The notes under the pieces: generated by a model
Databases searched by the model: none
The model's input: the letters and a program-made list of their open reading frames with translations, nothing else
What the model was told of the DNA's origin: nothing
Part shown: positions 5,492 through 5,843 of the stretch, in pieces
How the letters are laid out: each line of letters starts with the position of its first letter
Position numbering within the stretch: the stretch's first letter is position 1
Program-made: the position numbers and the translations under genes
Assembly (NCBI GenBank): GCA_022563055.1
Contig: JADFOB010000103.1
Location: 1-5,843, forward strand
Source: Planctomycetota bacterium
GTDB taxonomy: Bacteria > Planctomycetota > Phycisphaerae > UBA1845
DNA length: 5,843 bases
Reading direction: 5' to 3'

Positions 5492-5764
5492 CTAGCGGTC
5501 CTCACGGCGTTGCTCGACAAACCGCGCGAGGGCGGCGACGGTCTCAAACACGTCCGGACCAAAGGCCTCGCTGGGTAGCTTGAACCCGAACTCCTTCTCC
5601 AGGCTTTGCATCAAGAGCAGCGCATCGAGCGAATCCAGATCAAGATCGCCGCCGAAAAGCGGCGTGTCCGTGAGCACCTCGACATCCGCGCCGAGCATCA
5701 GGTCACGCCGGATAATTGCGATGATGGTCTCGCTCGTTGTAGATTGAACTGGATGCGCTGGCAC
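5492..5764 (-). CDS. acyl carrier protein, 90 aa
   Basis: The product carries the growing acyl chain on a 4'-phosphopantetheine arm attached to the serine of the DLDSLDAL motif (Ser45 when counted from the GTG start). Around it are the normal parts of the four-helix carrier fold: helix 1 (SETIIAIIRRDLML), the loop before DSL, the recognition helix (DSLDALLLMQSLEKEFGFKL) and the last helix (VFETVAALARFVEQRRE). I choose the GTG at 5764 because a strong ribosome site (AGGGAGGA, 5782-5775) lies 10-11 bases upstream and the product then has normal carrier-protein size. The frame also opens at an ATG at 5830, giving 112 residues, but the added 22 are not carrier-like and their DNA holds promoter-like motifs. 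It heads the same-strand gene set and would serve the ketosynthase and dehydratase downstream. It could be a housekeeping AcpP, but its position and divergent sequence suggest a pathway-specific carrier. Confidence 0.9.
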   Translation of the reverse strand: MPAHPVQSTTSETIIAIIRRDLMLGADVEVLTDTPLFGGDLDLDSLDALLLMQSLEKEFGFKLPSEAFGPDVFETVAALARFVEQRREDR

Positions 5765-5774
5765 AATCGTGCGT

Positions 5775-5782
5775 TCCTCCCT
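5775..5782 (-). promoter_or_regulatory. ribosome-binding site deciding the carrier-protein start
   Basis: On the minus strand this reads AGGGAGGA, a near-consensus Shine-Dalgarno sequence about 10-11 bases before GTG 5764. Nothing comparable can be seen before the in-frame ATG at 5830, which is close to the window edge. Confidence 0.7.
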
Positions 5783-5791
5783 GGCGAAGTT

Positions 5792-5820
5792 AGAGTGTCC
5801 AAAACGGTGCGGAGTGTCAA
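5792..5820 (-). promoter_or_regulatory. possible sigma-70-type promoter for the operon
   Basis: The minus strand has a perfect TTGACA (5820-5815). At 17-bp spacing the -10 position reads CACTCT (5797-5792), a poor match; the nearest better match, TCTAAC (5794-5789), is 20 bp away. If used, transcription would begin shortly before the ribosome site and give a short leader. The weak -10 makes this tentative. Confidence 0.3.
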
Positions 5821-5825
5821 GTGTC
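5793..5825. repeat. three GAGTGTC-type heptads upstream of the carrier-protein gene
   Basis: GAGTGTC occurs at 5793-5799 and 5812-5818, and AAGTGTC abuts the latter at 5819-5825. On the minus strand they read GACACT(T/C). They overlap the possible -35 and -10 boxes, a position where a regulator could bind. The third copy differs by one base, and a chance origin is possible in so short a span. Confidence 0.35.
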
Positions 5826-5843
5826 GACATGCGGTCCGCCCCG

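Noticed and set aside
5765..5830. N-terminal extension of the carrier protein to an ATG at 5830
   Set aside because: The added residues are not carrier-like, no ribosome site is visible before that ATG, and a strong one precedes the GTG at 5764.

Overview
The window looks like chromosomal DNA from a GC-rich Gram-negative bacterium. The outer-membrane evidence is a LolA-type periplasmic carrier, an LpxL/HtrB-type acyltransferase and a small lipoprotein. Short palindromic and direct repeats are scattered between genes and also inside them. Together with a large fused ketosynthase gene, this makes a planctomycete-like organism my best guess, but that is an inference from style and not a taxonomic proof. 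Every convincing gene is on the minus strand, so the biological reading order runs from high to low coordinates.

In transcription order the layout is: a possible promoter with three GACACT-type heptads (5792-5825); an acyl carrier protein (5764-5492); a 167-bp gap with a strong palindrome; a FabZ-like hot-dog dehydratase (5324-4836); a LolA-like periplasmic lipid carrier (4839-4099, overlapping the dehydratase by 4 bp); an LpxL/HtrB-type lipid acyltransferase (4098-3028, starting on the base after the LolA stop codon); a 139-bp repeat-bearing gap; an 835-residue double ketosynthase whose second half has lost the catalytic cysteine, as in chain-length factors (2888-381); a 193-bp gap with one hairpin; and a tiny lipoprotein of 55 residues (187-20).

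The genes form a coherent set. The carrier protein holds a growing acyl chain, the ketosynthase/chain-length-factor fusion extends it, the dehydratase introduces double bonds, the acyltransferase moves the finished chain to a lipid or glycan acceptor, and the LolA-like protein would move the product across the periplasm. This combination is characteristic of aryl-polyene/flexirubin-type and related type II polyketide or unusual-lipid loci. The ketoreductase, starter ligase, MMPL exporter and phosphopantetheinyl transferase expected in such loci are not in the window, so the product cannot be named.

The most unusual signal is that two genes of the set appear to carry short repeat elements inside their reading frames. 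A 91-bp, heptad-periodic palindrome encodes about 30 extra residues in the second ketosynthase domain. A 93-bp repeat unit bounded by GAGCCCC/GGGGCTC encodes the N-terminal tail of the acyltransferase. Further repeats lie in the three intergenic gaps.
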